A stretch of DNA of 64,000 nucleotides from Serpula lacrymans var. lacrymans S7.9 (Eukaryota; Basidiomycota; Agaricomycetes; Boletales; Serpulaceae). Made by a program: the position numbers and the translations under genes. This document shows, in pieces, positions 11,660-24,171 of the stretch. The stretch spans positions 1,547,968 to 1,611,967 of the forward strand of contig NW_006763293.1 of assembly GCF_000218685.1 (NCBI RefSeq). Direction: 5' to 3'. Within the stretch, counting starts at the first letter, position 1. Each line of letters begins with the position of its first letter. The notes beneath the pieces are model-generated. The model was not told the origin of the DNA, did no database searches, and saw nothing but the letters and a program-made list of their open reading frames with translations.

Positions 11660-13514
11660 TTAAATCACAACGCAGCCACTACTGAACCACCAGTTCCCTC
11701 TAAGCACCTCTACCCACCTGCATACAACACATAACCTCAGCCGTGCACTCCTGACCGGCAACAATTTGGCCTTCTCATGCTCATCGATAGGAAGGACAAG
11801 TGCCATATAAAAAGAGAAAGCAGAGAGATCGGACGATGGAGGGGGGTTGCCATAAGTGTGCTGGAGGCGTTGGACAACCCATGGTGCTGTTCCTGAATGG
11901 AGCTGTGATAAAAATGTATGACAGGTCGCGAGCAACGTGGAGGTAGAGGGGACACGAGTGGGGGAATAGAGAGAAGGGAGCTGTGACTGCGCGTTTGCGG
12001 AATGGGGAGAAGCGGATGTTGGTGTTTGAACTTGTGATAAGGAGGAAACCAGGCGAGAGAGAAGATGGTGCTGATTTGTATCTTGCGTGTCTTCTGAGGG
12101 GGCAGTATCCTCTGTATCTTCTTCAGCAGTCCCAAATGCCCATTCCTCCAAATCATCGTCAAAATCATCGATTCTATTGTAGCTCTGTGAGTCGGTTATC
12201 ATATACAGCAGGAAAGAGACGAACCTTTCAACCCTACCGACCATATATCCATCCAACACGCCTCTTTCAAGTATCCTAAAACGATGGGTACCCCAAGTCT
12301 CGACCATACTCCGACCGTCGCTAAGCATTTGAACGGACCTAATCTCCAACATTGTTCCAAACTCGCATTGACCGTCTGGGCGAGGAGGAAGTACCATGCC
12401 AAAAATGGGATGAGGAGACTCCAGACAGCGACGAAGCATCAGACGGTAGCGAGGTTCGAAAAAGTGAAGGAGAGTAGGCATCCCGGGAAACGACAATTGA
12501 CAGACGAATATAGGTGTATCTAATCTCATGTCGCGCTCCTCTGCTCTGAGCGTTTCTCCCCGTTCTGCATAACTTTCCGGGAATGCTTTGAGTACTACAT
12601 GAATAAGTGCTGTTAGTATGTAATTAGGATAAAGAGGAATAACATACGAATAGAGAGGATGACTTTGTTGGTCGGAGAGTCTTGAAAGATGGCATTGCCT
12701 GGAAGGTCTTTGCGACAAAGCGGGCAAAACATGCTGTGATCCAGAGAGCGCTGAAGGCACTTTGAACAGAAAGACTACATGCGCATAAAAGTCAATGCAG
12801 AGCAAAGGATAGCGCATATAGGCTTACATGTTGACAGGGCGTAGTTACAGGCTGAAAGAACAGCATGAAGCATATCTCGCACGATAGTTCCGTAAGCAGC
12901 TCCTTTTCATAAAGTGCGACCGGATTTGGTGGTGGATCCAAAAACGTAGACTGCCTTGGCCGTTGTTGTGATTGTGGCTGACAACCGTGACGTCTTCTCT
13001 TTCTGGGGCGAGATGATTCAGGACTTGAGGGAGGCGTATGTGGTGACACTGGGCGATGCAATGATGTGGTTGGAATGACCAAGTCATCGTCTGAAGAGTC
13101 ACCTAGCGTATCCACGAAATGGTCATTTGGATCCGTCTTGAGCTCGACTTTGGCGCGGGTAAGAAACGCTATGAGTTTGTTGATGGTGACGTCTATCCTG
13201 GGGTTCGGTGAGTGGTAGTCATCCGTTACGTTGTGTGGATGCGCGGGTGCGGGGTAAAAGGCGACACGGGACGAAGATGGCATGTCTGGGGCAGGTTGCT
13301 GCTGGTTGCTGGATACACATGATGGTATTGGGCATTGTGCACTGCTGACATGGGCTGAGCAAACGGTATGGCCACAAGGAAGTGTAGTCGGACTTGAGAG
13401 TAGGGATGGTGGTGAACACAGTGGACAGTGAAGTACGGCGAGCAGTTCTGAGGGGGACGGTAACGACGACGACGACGAGGATGGTGTCGACGACGGCGAC
13501 ATTGGGGGCGACAT
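11660..13514 (-). CDS. LONRF-like protein: two RING fingers plus LON substrate-binding domain
   Basis: Four exons on the minus strand: 13514-12828, 12774-12648, 12594-12225, 12173-11660; 565 residues. RING 1 (about residues 31-66) has CPLC, CGHTVC, H and CPIPSC. RING 2 (212-249) is a full C3HC4 finger: CEIC, then C227, H229, C232, C235 and CPLC at 246-249, completed across intron 1. The LON N-terminal (PUA-like) domain begins near residue 295 with TPIFVCQLSFPGMPTLLHFF, has FEPRYRLMLRR and FGMVL, and ends with LPIDEHEKAKLL and NWWFSSGCVVI. This architecture is that of LONRF-type ubiquitin ligases, without the TPR repeats of the animal members. Expected role: E3 ligase for damaged or misfolded proteins. 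Intron 3 (12224-12174) is 51 bp and stop-free, so an unspliced form adds 17 residues; the splice is chosen because VGRVERIDDF then reads like the family. Confidence 0.85.
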
Positions 13515-14123
13515 TAGAAGAGCAAGGGAAACAGAAACCGAGTACTTTTACATGGACCAAAAAGTAAAACGACGATGACGGGAACAGATCACGCCTGTCT
13601 GCTGACAAAGACAGATCTCTAAATTATCTCGATCGTAGCCACACATCGTACATGTCACGTGAGGTTATGTCTCGATTTGGCAAGCGCTCTTCTAGTTAAA
13701 ACTTGCCTCACGCAACTCGCAGCGATCGCGAGCCTAATCACTCTGCCAAGCTCATTATTCGACTCACAATCGGCCTCGTTTGCATCCCACACCGGGCAGC
13801 CTCGTGTCTGTCACCCAGAATCCATTCTACTCTATGTAGAAATTCAATTCGATTCAAGCCTTCACAACTTAATTGCAAGAGTAATATCTGACAGCCATTT
13901 CCAGCTCTGAGCAACTCTGTGACACGTCTTCTATATCGTTTTCAATTTACAGTATCGTATTCTACACCTGTATATGTCCATTTGTAAACAAGCCTTACAG
14001 TAGCATGCAGGATTGCTCATTAATCATGAATCGTGAAAGTAAAAGAAAGCACCCAAACACTTGGCGCCCAATAAAAGCGGCCCGTTATCCCCTATGATGC
14101 CACCACGTCTAGGTCGCAGCCCG
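13515..14123. other. intergenic, 609 bp
   Basis: Upstream of the LONRF-like gene and downstream of the RTA1-like gene. A GTCACGTGAGG motif lies near 13654. No coding sequence seen. Confidence 0.5.
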
Positions 14124-15756
14124 CTAAACTCCCTCTGTGCTATCCCTTTCTGCTTCCTTGCTCACTTCTACCTCCGTTCTCTGTACTGGAGGAATGAAGA
14201 ACGCGGGCCAAAATGGCACGTACACAGAAATCGCGATGAAAAGAGGTAGCGTATCCAGCCCATAGAAGAACGCCTCTGTGGTGGCGAGATACCCCTGGAA
14301 CCCTTGCGAAAGCTCGGCGACACGGTAAACAGAACGGATCTGTAAAATAAAAAAAATAAAAAGACCAATATTAGGGCGGCAAAAATGTACTGAGGAAAAG
14401 AAGAAAAAAAAGTTGAAAAGATATCGAGCCGGCTCATCGGTGACTCACAAGTATCCCGATGCAACTAAGTCCCAGTGCGCCTGCCAACGTACGCCAGTCC
14501 CTGAACCATGGCTTCTTCGCTACCCCCTTGGTGTCACGCGTCCACACTTCAGGTTCACTTGTGTACACTCGGTATATGTAAAAACAGAAAAGACAGCTAA
14601 ACGAAAAGAACGATACGAGTTGCAGGACTAGGCCTGCTAGGAATATCTACCATGCGGGAGGGGGAAGGGGGCATGTCATGGTGTGTACATTGAAGACGAG
14701 AGATGATAACACACGTGTGATCCTGTCAAAGCCGTTGATGGATTTGTGGATACTAACAGCCCTCCACCAGCAGCCTGTCATTGAGGAATCTCGAAGTCAG
14801 CCATCAATCAGGTAGAAAGTCAAAATGAAATACACAGGTATTCACGGGTAAACATAGTCGTCAGTGCCAAACTTACCTGGATTAAAAACGTTGTCACATC
14901 TGATGCGACAAATATCTTTGTGATCCTGTTGGCGGGGATGAGTAGGTGTTTCGAACACCCGGTATGACGAGCCATACGGCCTAAGAGGACATAATTCGCC
15001 GCTATGAATGCGCAAGGCTGAGGAAAATGTCAATGTGAGTCATTGACTATGAAAACGAAACAAGGGCATATAAAAATATCAATGGTGGGAGATATCATAC
15101 AATGAACAAAAGGATATCGAGTACTTACCGATAAAACCACGAAAAGATACTCTATTATGTATATTGGTTCAGAGTCTGGATGGTAATGCAACCCGAAGCG
15201 AGTTCCGATGCCAAGTGCGAAGGCTGTAGTTGCATCAGGTAGAGCGTGAAGATAGGGACAATTGTGAACTCGATCGGCGTCTAGCATTTACACGAACGGG
15301 AAATAAACTTACTGTATTCCCCAATTACCATTGATAACATCCACTTTGCACCGAAGCGATACGTCCAATACGATTGCGTAAGGGCCACTACCATAACAAG
15401 CGCTGTGACGGAGAATAATCAGGAAACATGTTGCGGTTGTGGAAATGATCCAGCCATAAAACATGTTTTGGTTCCCATTCAGGCAGTATGATTACCACTG
15501 GCCGTTTGGTCCCAATATGATGTATGGACAAGCATAAATGAACTACAGAAGTTGCAATGAATTACTCACTGAACGCAATCGCCGTCAGCGTATTGGAGGC
15601 TATGTACTTTAGCGGATTATATGGGTCATGCTTTGGGTCCGCAAAAGGATCTGCGAGATGAGGAGTGTTCGAAGCAGAGCGAGCATGAATGGGTAGCACG
15701 ATACACAGTAGAGCGAGGAGGAGAACAATAAGTTTTTGCTGGCGTTGTGTAGCCAT
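14124..15756 (-). CDS. RTA1-like multipass membrane protein
   Basis: Seven exons on the minus strand: 15756-15570, 15402-15313, 15223-15129, 15017-14877, 14774-14715, 14646-14449, 14339-14124; 328 residues. It starts with a signal-anchor-like segment (KLIVLLLALLCIVLPI). About seven hydrophobic segments follow, with typical RTA1 family patches: CAFIAANYVLLGRMARH, FVASDVTTFLIQAAGGGL, IFLAGLVLQLVSFFSF and IRSVYRVAELSQGFQG followed by TTEAFFYGLDTLPLF. RTA1-family proteins are fungal plasma-membrane or ER proteins linked to resistance to toxic amphiphiles (7-aminocholesterol for yeast Rta1, long-chain bases for Rsb1); the substrate of this one cannot be read from sequence. Seven exons for about 330 residues is a typical density here. 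Confidence 0.87.
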
Positions 15757-17043
15757 CTGACAGAATTATTAACCAGCGGTTTGTCGAGCAACTAGTTGAC
15801 TAGGATATCCTAGGTCCGAGTTGATGGGGGGACGAGAGCCGGGGATAGAGAACGTAAGTTTTGAAAAAGAACTCTGAAAGGTTCGTCTTTGTTTCTATTT
15901 CTCTCGCTGCAACTTTTGCTGCGCGTTAGATATATGCGAGGATCACGCATGGCTGGCACGGAGACAAGACACCGTATGTAGTATGTATCGTATGAGAGGT
16001 TTCGGGCCGTCAGAGTGATAATCAGGGCAGCTTATGGGCAACTCGGAGGAATTGATAAGCTTATCCAGGAACCCGTCGGATGGCATTGTACATGACGTAA
16101 TGGTGATTTGGGTGGATGCCTTGGCCAGAAGACAGAAAATCTAAGGTTGTAGTGAGTTAGTATTGAGTACTACTGAGATCCAGCAGGACTCGAAACAATT
16201 CAAGAAAAAGCTCACGGAGTGGTTATAGGCACAAGCACAAGCACCGACCGTTTTTACAGTAAGCGTCTGTAGAAGCTCATGTATGCGCTTAGTGCTGTAG
16301 TGCAGTACACTGAGGATGATCACCAAAAGTCATTAAGGATTTCGTACATGCACGTGCATTATCAACATCCTATTCTTCTAATCTTTGGCTTCTCATCGCC
16401 TCGGTGCCCATAGTTCGTACAACTCCCCATCCTTCGGATCAAAACAACTCACCAGGGCCGCGTCTTCTCTCACGACAATCCTGCGTGGAGTATTCAAATT
16501 TACAGTACCTGCAGCACCACGACCTCGAAGGGTGGGGATCGGGGGCTCGTTCATGCGGTAAAAGCTCCCACTGGCGACAGAGGCGTCATCGGAGATAGTT
16601 TGAGACGTGGTGGGGGATAGCTGGGGCTAGAACGTAGTTGTGGGTTGGTGCCAAGATTGAAACAAGGAGAGAAACAATACCTCTCCGAACGGGTTTGACC
16701 TGCGAGTCCGGACGCCCGGCGTCGGTGGCGTGCTGCTCCTCCCAGTGTGCTCACGGTCGTCTGTCATCTTGCTTGGTCAGTGAATTCAGGCACTTGTACT
16801 GTAGCCTCGCACCTGAAAAGGGGGATCTGGCGGGAGAAGTCGACAGACGTGGGGAGCGCGACATGGTAATGGACGTCAGGCAGGTATATGCACGTGCAAG
16901 GCAAGAGACAGTGGTAATCTGGTCCCACGAACTGGAGCGCGTTGCTTGTTTTGGACGCGTCGCAGACGTGACGATATGTCACGCGATTATCACGTCGCGC
17001 ACTTGGCGCCACAGACGCCCCTCGATCTTTCTCAATCACCGCC
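15757..17043. promoter_or_regulatory. 1.3-kb divergent intergenic region with two TGCACGTGCA palindromes
   Basis: Lies between the divergently transcribed RTA1-like gene and VID27. Two perfect 10-bp palindromes TGCACGTGCA (E-box core CACGTG) occur at 16349-16358 and 16889-16898; a GACGTC half-CRE-like site is 13 bp left of the second. ORFs here show no coding character. Which gene the sites serve is unknown; the second is about 150 bp from the VID27 start. Confidence 0.45.
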
Positions 17044-19997
17044 ATGAATATCTTCAGGAGAGGTAAGAGACATCCATAACGTACAGAAATAATAACACTC
17101 ATAGAAACTAATCGACAGTACTCGGAAAAGTATGGCGTAAGTTGTATTCTGAGGTGGACTTGATATCGATTCATCCATTAACTTGGGTATTCTAGAGGAT
17201 CCCAATGCAGCCGAAGTAGTTAAGATATCAGAAGGACAACTCTATCTCGTCAGGCCAGGGAACATACGTAGCTCGAGGGAGTGCATGTAAGTTATCTCTA
17301 ATTTCGATTGTACAGCATTCATGACATACTATCCATTTAGATACAATGAAGCCATGGCTACCATTCGGCGCGTCCCGTCTATCGAGCACAATTTCCAGCT
17401 GGTCATAACTCGAGTGTACGAAGACGGAGATCAGGAGCTGTTGGAAGACGAAGACGAAAGTACGTGCCATTCCTTGTCATTTATTCATCATCGGTGCTGA
17501 CAGTTATGCTCTCACGCACAGCTGATGAGGAGCGAGTATTCTTGATAAGCGAAGAGCTCGAGTTCCGTTCAGGTGAGACGGATGGCGAGCCAACGTTCAT
17601 CTGGCGTGACCTTGATGGCGACGTCGATGAACTATACGAGTTCGTAGCGGCGGGCACTAACGAGCCCACGCGTGCTTTCTTCGAGACGTGCATGTATCGC
17701 GCAATGTACGAACGCAAGCACAAAGCAAGTGCGGACAGCTCGCAGGATGCCGATCTAGACCAATTCATCTGGCGGTGAGTATATATTCGGTTGCGATCTA
17801 CCACAGCCCCTAATCGGTGTATCCTTTCAGTCCACCAGCAAAGAAGCCGGCGAGTCAGATAACTCCCAAGAAAAAGTCGACCAAAGCCCAGGCAGTATCT
17901 GATAATCTTTCTAGTGCCATGACCAACCTTTCTGTGGCCCAATCCTCGCCGACCAGAAGTCCCCCACGAAGCCCTCCTAAATCTCAGGCTCCCTTCAGTA
18001 GCGCTTCTTTACCGACTATATGCGCCCAAGAAGGCGAAGTTTATTGCTACGATTATGAAACCGCCGAATTTGCCCTCTCCTACGAAGGCATCATCATCGC
18101 CAAAATCGTGGAGCGAACGAAGGGAGCTTTCGACTACTGGTTAATGGTTACGACTCCAGAGGGCGAGTTGCTCGCTCATCCTGTCAGCTCGGATATGAAT
18201 CCGAAGTGGTCGATGAGAACCCTTTCATTAACTTGGAATCACGTTCTCGATAACGGAACAGTCAGTAGTTGGGTGATCAGGTTTTATGAGAAGGAGTCGT
18301 ATGAGGCTTTCCAGCAGGCTTTCACAATTTCCGTGTGGGAGAGCTTGCATAAAGTGCCGTGGGGGAAAATAAAGGTCAGTATTTCATGTGTATACGCAAT
18401 TCGTATACTGATGAACATGGTATGGTGACAGGCGGACGAACAAGCTTATGTCATGAGTTCGAATAATGAAGACGTAGAAATGCGCGACGTAGAAAATGAA
18501 GAAGAAGACGAGGAGGAGATAGCATCTGAGTTAGATGCAGAAGGTATATTATCCTCATAGCAAATTTATCAAACCAATAACTCACATCTTACGTACAGAG
18601 TCTAGCGAAGACGAGGAAGAGGAAGAAGAGGAAGATTTACCCCCGCCTCTAGCGAAAGGCGAGCGCAACTCTCAGCTCACTGTCGGATACAAGGGCGACC
18701 GATCCTATGTTGTCAGGGGTAACAATATTGGAGTATTCAGTCACTCGGGAGACAACCAGGTTAAATATCATGCAACCATTAGCAAGATCGCTACCACAAA
18801 AGGAAAAGAGTTCAAGCCCAAGGAGGTAACTAAATTTATTCCCGCTCATGTCTAGGCAACTAGTGCTGAACATGTTCTATGATCAGGTCATGTTGCACGA
18901 CCAAGATACTAAGATGCTCCTTATGAATCCTGTAGATCCATATTCTATCTACAACATGGACATCGAGCGTGGCAAAATCGTCGAAGAATGGAAAGTCCAC
19001 GACGATATTACCGTTGATCACATCGCGCCAGACAACAAGTTCGCTCAAACCACGCGAGAACAAACAGTTGTCGGAGCGTCACACAACGCACTATTCCGCG
19101 TCGATCCGCGTGTATCGGGAAACAAGATGGTCGATAGCCAGTACAAGCAGTACGCCACTAAAGCGAAGTTCTCGGGCGTTGCCACAACAGAAGGCGGAAA
19201 GCTTGCTGTCGCAAGCGAAAAGGGCGACATCAGGCTGTATGATAGTATTGGGAAGAATGCGAAAACAGCCTTGCCTCCTCTTGGTGATCCGATCCTCGGC
19301 ATTGATGTCACGGCCAATGGACGATGGATCGTGGCTACGACGAAGACGTATCTTCTGCTTATTGACACACTCATTGGTGAGGGTCGGTATGCAGGTAGCT
19401 TGGGCTTTGATCGAAGCTTCCCTGCTACTGCAAAGCCTGTGCCGAGAAGGCTCCAACTGCGCGCTGAACATGTTGCATATATGAATCATGACATCAACTT
19501 CTCGACTGCCAGGTTCTAAGCCCGTTAAATAATTCGGTAGTTCCTTCGACTCACTGGACAATTTTTTAGGTTTAATATGGGAGCGGGTCAGGAAGAAAAC
19601 GCGATCGTTACCTCGACGGGGCAGTTCGTCGTTGCATGGGACTTCGCTAAAGTCAAGAAGGGTCAACTCGACAAATATGAAATCAAGAAGTATGCACCAC
19701 TGCTCATCCTTTTACCGGCTTATCGGCTTACATGAATAATGTCTACGATCTATAGGTACGAGGACATGGTTGTACAAGACAACTTCAAATTTGGCGACGA
19801 CAAAGAAATTGTACGTTCTCGCCTTTAGGTCACGCTCCGATAATTGTTCTGACGTTCTTTTATATCTTTAGATTGTCGCTTTGCAGAATAACGTTTTGGC
19901 TATCAATAAGAAGAATCTTAAAAGACCTACTCGTACCTCGCTTGCGCCTAGCACGAGTTTTCGGAGTAGATCAAACATCGTCAACGCGCCTTACTGA
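17044..19997 (+). CDS. VID27: Vid27 family protein
   Basis: Twelve exons: 17044-17062, 17119-17136, 17196-17286, 17341-17459, 17522-17774, 17831-18374, 18432-18543, 18599-18825, 18887-19512, 19570-19689, 19756-19810, 19872-19997; 769 residues, the family's usual size. The N-terminus (MNIFRRVLGKVWQDPN) and the GQLYLVRPG and EFRSGETDGEP blocks form the Vid27 N-terminal domain. Residues about 270-400 hold the PH-like middle part. A Glu/Asp stretch near 450 precedes the C-terminal beta-propeller-like domain (LTVGYKGDRSYVVRGNNIGV, MLHDQDTKMLLMNP, FSGVATTEGGKLAVASEKGD, ADVTANGRW-like and VAYMNHDINFS motifs). Yeast Vid27 was found among proteins linked to vacuole import and degradation of fructose-1,6-bisphosphatase; its biochemical role is not known. 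Exons 1 and 2 are only 19 and 18 bp, so simple ORF scanning would miss the start. Confidence 0.93.
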
Positions 19998-20307
19998 ACA
20001 TTTTTTTTTCATTACGTTCACGATCATCGTTCCAAACCATTCCGACTGCTTCGGTGAATCGAGAGTGGTTATTTTCATTTAAACAATCTCTGTGACTAAA
20101 GGAAGATGTATCTCCAGTTTGTGATACCCTGTTCTCCTGTAATTCGTGGTATTTGCGGCTGAAATTATCTACAGTAAACAACGTGAGAGAAAGAGGAGAT
20201 CAGTATTTGTACATCCAATAATATGTTGTTTCCATCTATAAATCAAGAATAACTGAAAATGCTTTACACCAATAGCCCATTCTGTTATCGCCTTGCACAC
20301 TAGGAGC
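19998..20307. other. convergent intergenic, 310 bp
   Basis: 3' ends of VID27 and the membrane-protein gene face each other. AT-rich, nothing else recognised. Confidence 0.5.
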
Positions 20308-20934
20308 TTACTCTTTAGCGCTGCTCTGCGTGTAGCCGTCTTTCACACCTTTGATGCTCGGCGCATCCCTTCTGTGAACGTAACGCCAAATGCCAAGATG
20401 CCACATGATCCTAGGTATCATCAAAGTCAAGCCTAGTACAACTGTGGTCCATAACATGGGCGTCCAGTTTCTGATTTCCCATCGCTCCTCACCCAAGGCC
20501 CACACCGTTACGTATAAATGCATGGCATCGCCAACCAGAAGCGGAGTCAGGAGTGCATTGACGATTTGCTCCTGCAGAGCAGGCTGCACAGACAAGTGCT
20601 TTCTTGCAGCGGATAAAACGAAAAAGTTGACTACGCCGATGAGGGCACAAACATGGGCGAGTTGTACGACTGTCACGATAGAAGCTTTCGGTATAGCCTC
20701 TGGAGGCGAACTGCCAGTTGGCCAGGGCGCTTGGGTATTATGAGCCTAGTTGAAGCAATGAGGGAAGGACCGGGATCGATCAATTGTGGAGATGATAGGA
20801 GGAAAAAGAAGCGTGCTTACTGATACAGGATCATGGAGAGTGCCGATGAAACCGAGCAGAGTCAATGCTGGTTCGTAGAAACCAAAGAGGGCATAGTAAA
20901 AATCAGGGATGGCGGAAGGACGTGGTTGATGCAT
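20308..20934 (-). CDS. small membrane protein, resembles fungal DUF7704
   Basis: Two exons on the minus strand: 20934-20821 and 20745-20308; 183 residues. The start is the first ATG in the frame (MHQPRPSAIPDFYYALFGF). About four hydrophobic segments are visible: around FYYALFGFYEPALTLLG, VQLAHVCALIGVVNFFVL, QIVNALLTPLLVGDAMHLY and WTTVVLGLTLMIPRIMWHLG, ending in a basic tail. This layout (IP-x-FYY start, a P-x-x-GD-x-xH motif in helix 3) matches a fungal family that I recall as DUF7704. No function is known to me. Confidence 0.6.
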
Positions 20935-22561
20935 GGGGGGATGTGTAAAACTGTAGCAGCAGGCTACTACGGCAGACGTCAAGCCGTGTATCTTGTGATG
21001 TGATGCTGCCCGTTCTATATACGTTTACTGCTGGGGTTCAATTTTGTACAACGTTCACCCTTGGCCCGGTCTGTTACATGGGAATAGGCAATCAGCAAGA
21101 GATGCCGGGTGCAACACGAGGACGAACTTTTTCGAAATTTCTCCAAGCCAACAATGAATTTGACTTGGGCTCTGATAGCTTCCTTCCTGCGAATAGTTAC
21201 TTGTTTGCCATACCAGTGGGAAGAGAAAGACTGATAATAGGCAATGCCGTACCCAGACAGGCCCGGGGTTCACAGTACTCGGCATCACCAAATACCACTC
21301 AGATGGCGAAAAGCGCCCGGTGTGAGCAAACAACCTGCCCTGAACAAGGCCCTATTTGATGTCCTCAACTTATTTTTTCTTCCCTCACTTACATACCAAG
21401 GTCTATCTTAACCCAGGTACGCAGCTAGACAGCTTTCGACGTTGCCGTGCCAAATGGCGAGGACCGAGATAACTCTTTCTTTGTGAAGACGAGGGTTTAT
21501 AATGCTTGACTTGTTGATCGTGGTTATTCCACTTTCATTCGCAAGATGAAGCTTCGCTCCTATCTAACATCTTCTGATATTGATCTTTCCTTTCCATTTG
21601 TCCGTTCATCATGTATAATACTTGGGCAATATCACTATCTTGCGCATTCTCATGGTCATTTCAACCGTCTATGAATCTTAATATTTCGTTTCGGTAAGTG
21701 ACAAGTCTGTTGAACACGACGGAGATCAAGGATTCATCTCATGCTCGACGTCGCCGTAAGACATCAGTCGCCTGAGGCGATTCTCCAGCTGCTAGCAACG
21801 CCTCGTTTTGAGGGTTGTTCTGGTCGTGAGGAGGTGTTTGGTGCAGATACCATCTCCACGGTATTACGAGGATCTCGATGATGGCATTTTCTCAGCACAT
21901 ACTGTTTCTGCAGAGGAAGATCCATTCGACGTCCAGCGTCCAACTTGAACCCTAAACCTAACCAGAGCGATGAATATTCGATGAACGATGCTCTCAGATC
22001 GGGAAAGCGTACCCGCCGGGAGACGAAAGAATAGATCAGAGATGCAGTATCAAATCAGGATTGATGATGAGCCCATATGCCCTAGCACAACCTGCACGTA
22101 GCACTTACCATCAACAGTAGCCTGAGCAAGTTAGTTACCGCCCGAAATTCATCGCGTGAATACGGCAGCTATGGTGGTAGGAGATAGTAGAGTAAGTGTT
22201 TCTTCCCATAGTAGTACACGGGGAATCTCACCTTTGATAGGACGTCACGGTTGCTGGCTCTCACATCGCATTTCTTGCTGTTGACGGGCCCTGGGATCAT
22301 ATCAAACCTAGTTTACGATTCCATGTGATCATGATCAATCATCAGGCCAACAGATGGCTTCAGATGATGTGGTTTTCGAGATGGCAAACGAGTACTCGTA
22401 GTATTCGATTATACAGGAATGGCAAACGAATAGTTCGCCACTAGTACTGTCCTGGGGACCCCACAAAGCATTGGCCGCTGGGGCTGAAATCGTGACGCGA
22501 AACTGATACCGTAAGCCACATATGAACGCCGTAGTCCTCTCAGGCTTACACCTCGTCGACT
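20935..22561. other. 1.6-kb intergenic region
   Basis: Between the divergent membrane-protein gene and the fluoride exporter. A 119-codon ORF at 21000-21359 and its antisense partner show no family pattern. No repeat or RNA gene recognised. Confidence 0.4.
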
Positions 22562-23936
22562 ATGTCCCACATATCACGGACACCTGACGATGAATCTATG
22601 ATAGGGAGCAAACATCCAGATGACTCATCAGGTCTTCCCCCATCCTCTCTGTCCATTACACCAAAAGACGAGGACACGTACTCTACCGCTGCCAAGTCAT
22701 ACTCCAATCAACCAACAAACCGAAGGCGTCGCACAGATGTTGGCTCCGTTATCGCTCGTCATGATTCTATAGCAAGTGCACAATCTCTTGCTACAATTGA
22801 TCATCCCCCCAGCGAGCAAGAGGATTTAACCCCTTCCAACTATCATCCCTTATCAATACATGTTCTTGCTCTACTCATGCCAGCCTCAATATTCGGTGTA
22901 CTCGCAAGGTTAGGTCTTCAAGCGCTTGTCACATACGACGGACAAAGTGTTTTTCCATTGGCGTATATACAGGCAACTGGATGCTTTATTATGGGTGTGG
23001 GTCTGGCCCTTAAAGAACCGTTTGGTAGATTGTAAGTTTCATTTTTTTTACTTCTTCGTCCAGAATATATTATTCATTGATTGGTAGCTATGGTCCTTTA
23101 TATACAGCAATGACTACTGGTGATATATCACACCTTTGATCCTATCGCTTCACTCTAACGCCCGAGTGTCTCTAGGATTCTGTGGTTCTTTGACCACATT
23201 TTCGGGGTGGCAGGTAGACATATTTGACTCGTGGGTTAATTCGGGTCAGTTCCATCGTGGAAGCGTTCGAGATGTAAGTGCCAAAACCAGCAATCACACC
23301 TGCCCTCTTGACCACTTACGTATCAAGGTCGTTGATGGCATTACAAAAACCATGGTCACTCTCCTGCTATCCCTCGGATCCCTATCGTTTGGTGTACACG
23401 TATGCAAGCTAGTTGCACCACACTTTCCCGTACTGCGGCCTCCAGGCAAAATTTTCCGCTACACTCTCACCATTATCTCAGTCCTCACCTACGCCGCTAC
23501 ATTTCCTGCATACTTCCGCCTGTCCCCCAATTTCCGTCATCAGGCCACCGCTGCACTGCTCTTCTCATACCCCGGGACATTAACACGATACCTTCTTTCT
23601 ATCTATCTGAACCCGCGCTCGAAGACCGTCCCCCTCGGGACGTTCACTGCCAACATGTTCGGGACTAGTCTCCTTGGAACGTTCCATGTGTTGCAAGGAA
23701 TATACCCTCCTCTCTCGCCCGCTGCTTGTTCTATATTGCAAGGCCTAGGAGATGGGTATTGTGGCTGTTTGACGACGGTCAGTACGTTTGCGGCAGAAGT
23801 GAGTGCGCTACAGGCGTGGAAGGCGTGGTTCTACGTTGCGATTAGCTGGGTTATCGCTCAATTACTGCTCTTGGTGATCATGGGTTCTTCTTTCTGGGCT
23901 GGTCACGTCAGGGAGCAGGTGACATGTAATTTCTAG
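22562..23936 (+). CDS. FEX1: fluoride export protein, Fex/CrcB family
   Basis: Four exons: 22562-23031, 23088-23119, 23176-23273, 23328-23936; 402 residues. After about 95 polar residues come two CrcB halves in one chain, the eukaryotic Fex layout. Half 1: ASIFGVLARLGLQAL, then YGPLYTAMTTGFCGSLTTFS with the conserved GFCGS(L)TTFS motif built across introns 1 and 2. Half 2: YPGTLTRYLLSIYLNP, LGTFTANMFGTSLLG and a second GYCGCLTTVSTF motif. Fex proteins are plasma-membrane channels that expel fluoride and give basal tolerance. Exon 2 is 32 bp and is required to make the first motif. A cytosolic N-terminal Ser-rich extension is usual for fungal members. Confidence 0.94.
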
Positions 23937-24171
23937 CACGAGTACGAATATATATGATGCATGCATTGCTTAATCAGATAGATTGCATAGAAATGTTCTA
24001 CATATCGCACAGGAATTGTCCCTAATAGCTGCTGTCTTTGCTATCTATTCGACGAATGGAAACATCAGAGCAGTGCTAAAAGCGGAGTCTGAAATGTGTC
24101 GATCTGGAGGCAAGGGAACAGAGGGAGAGACGTAAACTTGACTGGTTTGACTCCAGTCTGACTAGCCTTAC

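Noticed and set aside
16638..17066. 142-codon ORF overlapping the VID27 start
   Set aside because: Composition looks random and it ends in another frame across the first VID27 exon.
21000..21359. 119-codon plus-strand ORF and its antisense partner
   Set aside because: No domain, no intron support, and both strands are equally open; kept only as intergenic.
21948..21963. AACCCTAAACCTAACC, telomere-repeat-like
   Set aside because: Only about two imperfect units; no array, and it lies within ordinary intergenic DNA.
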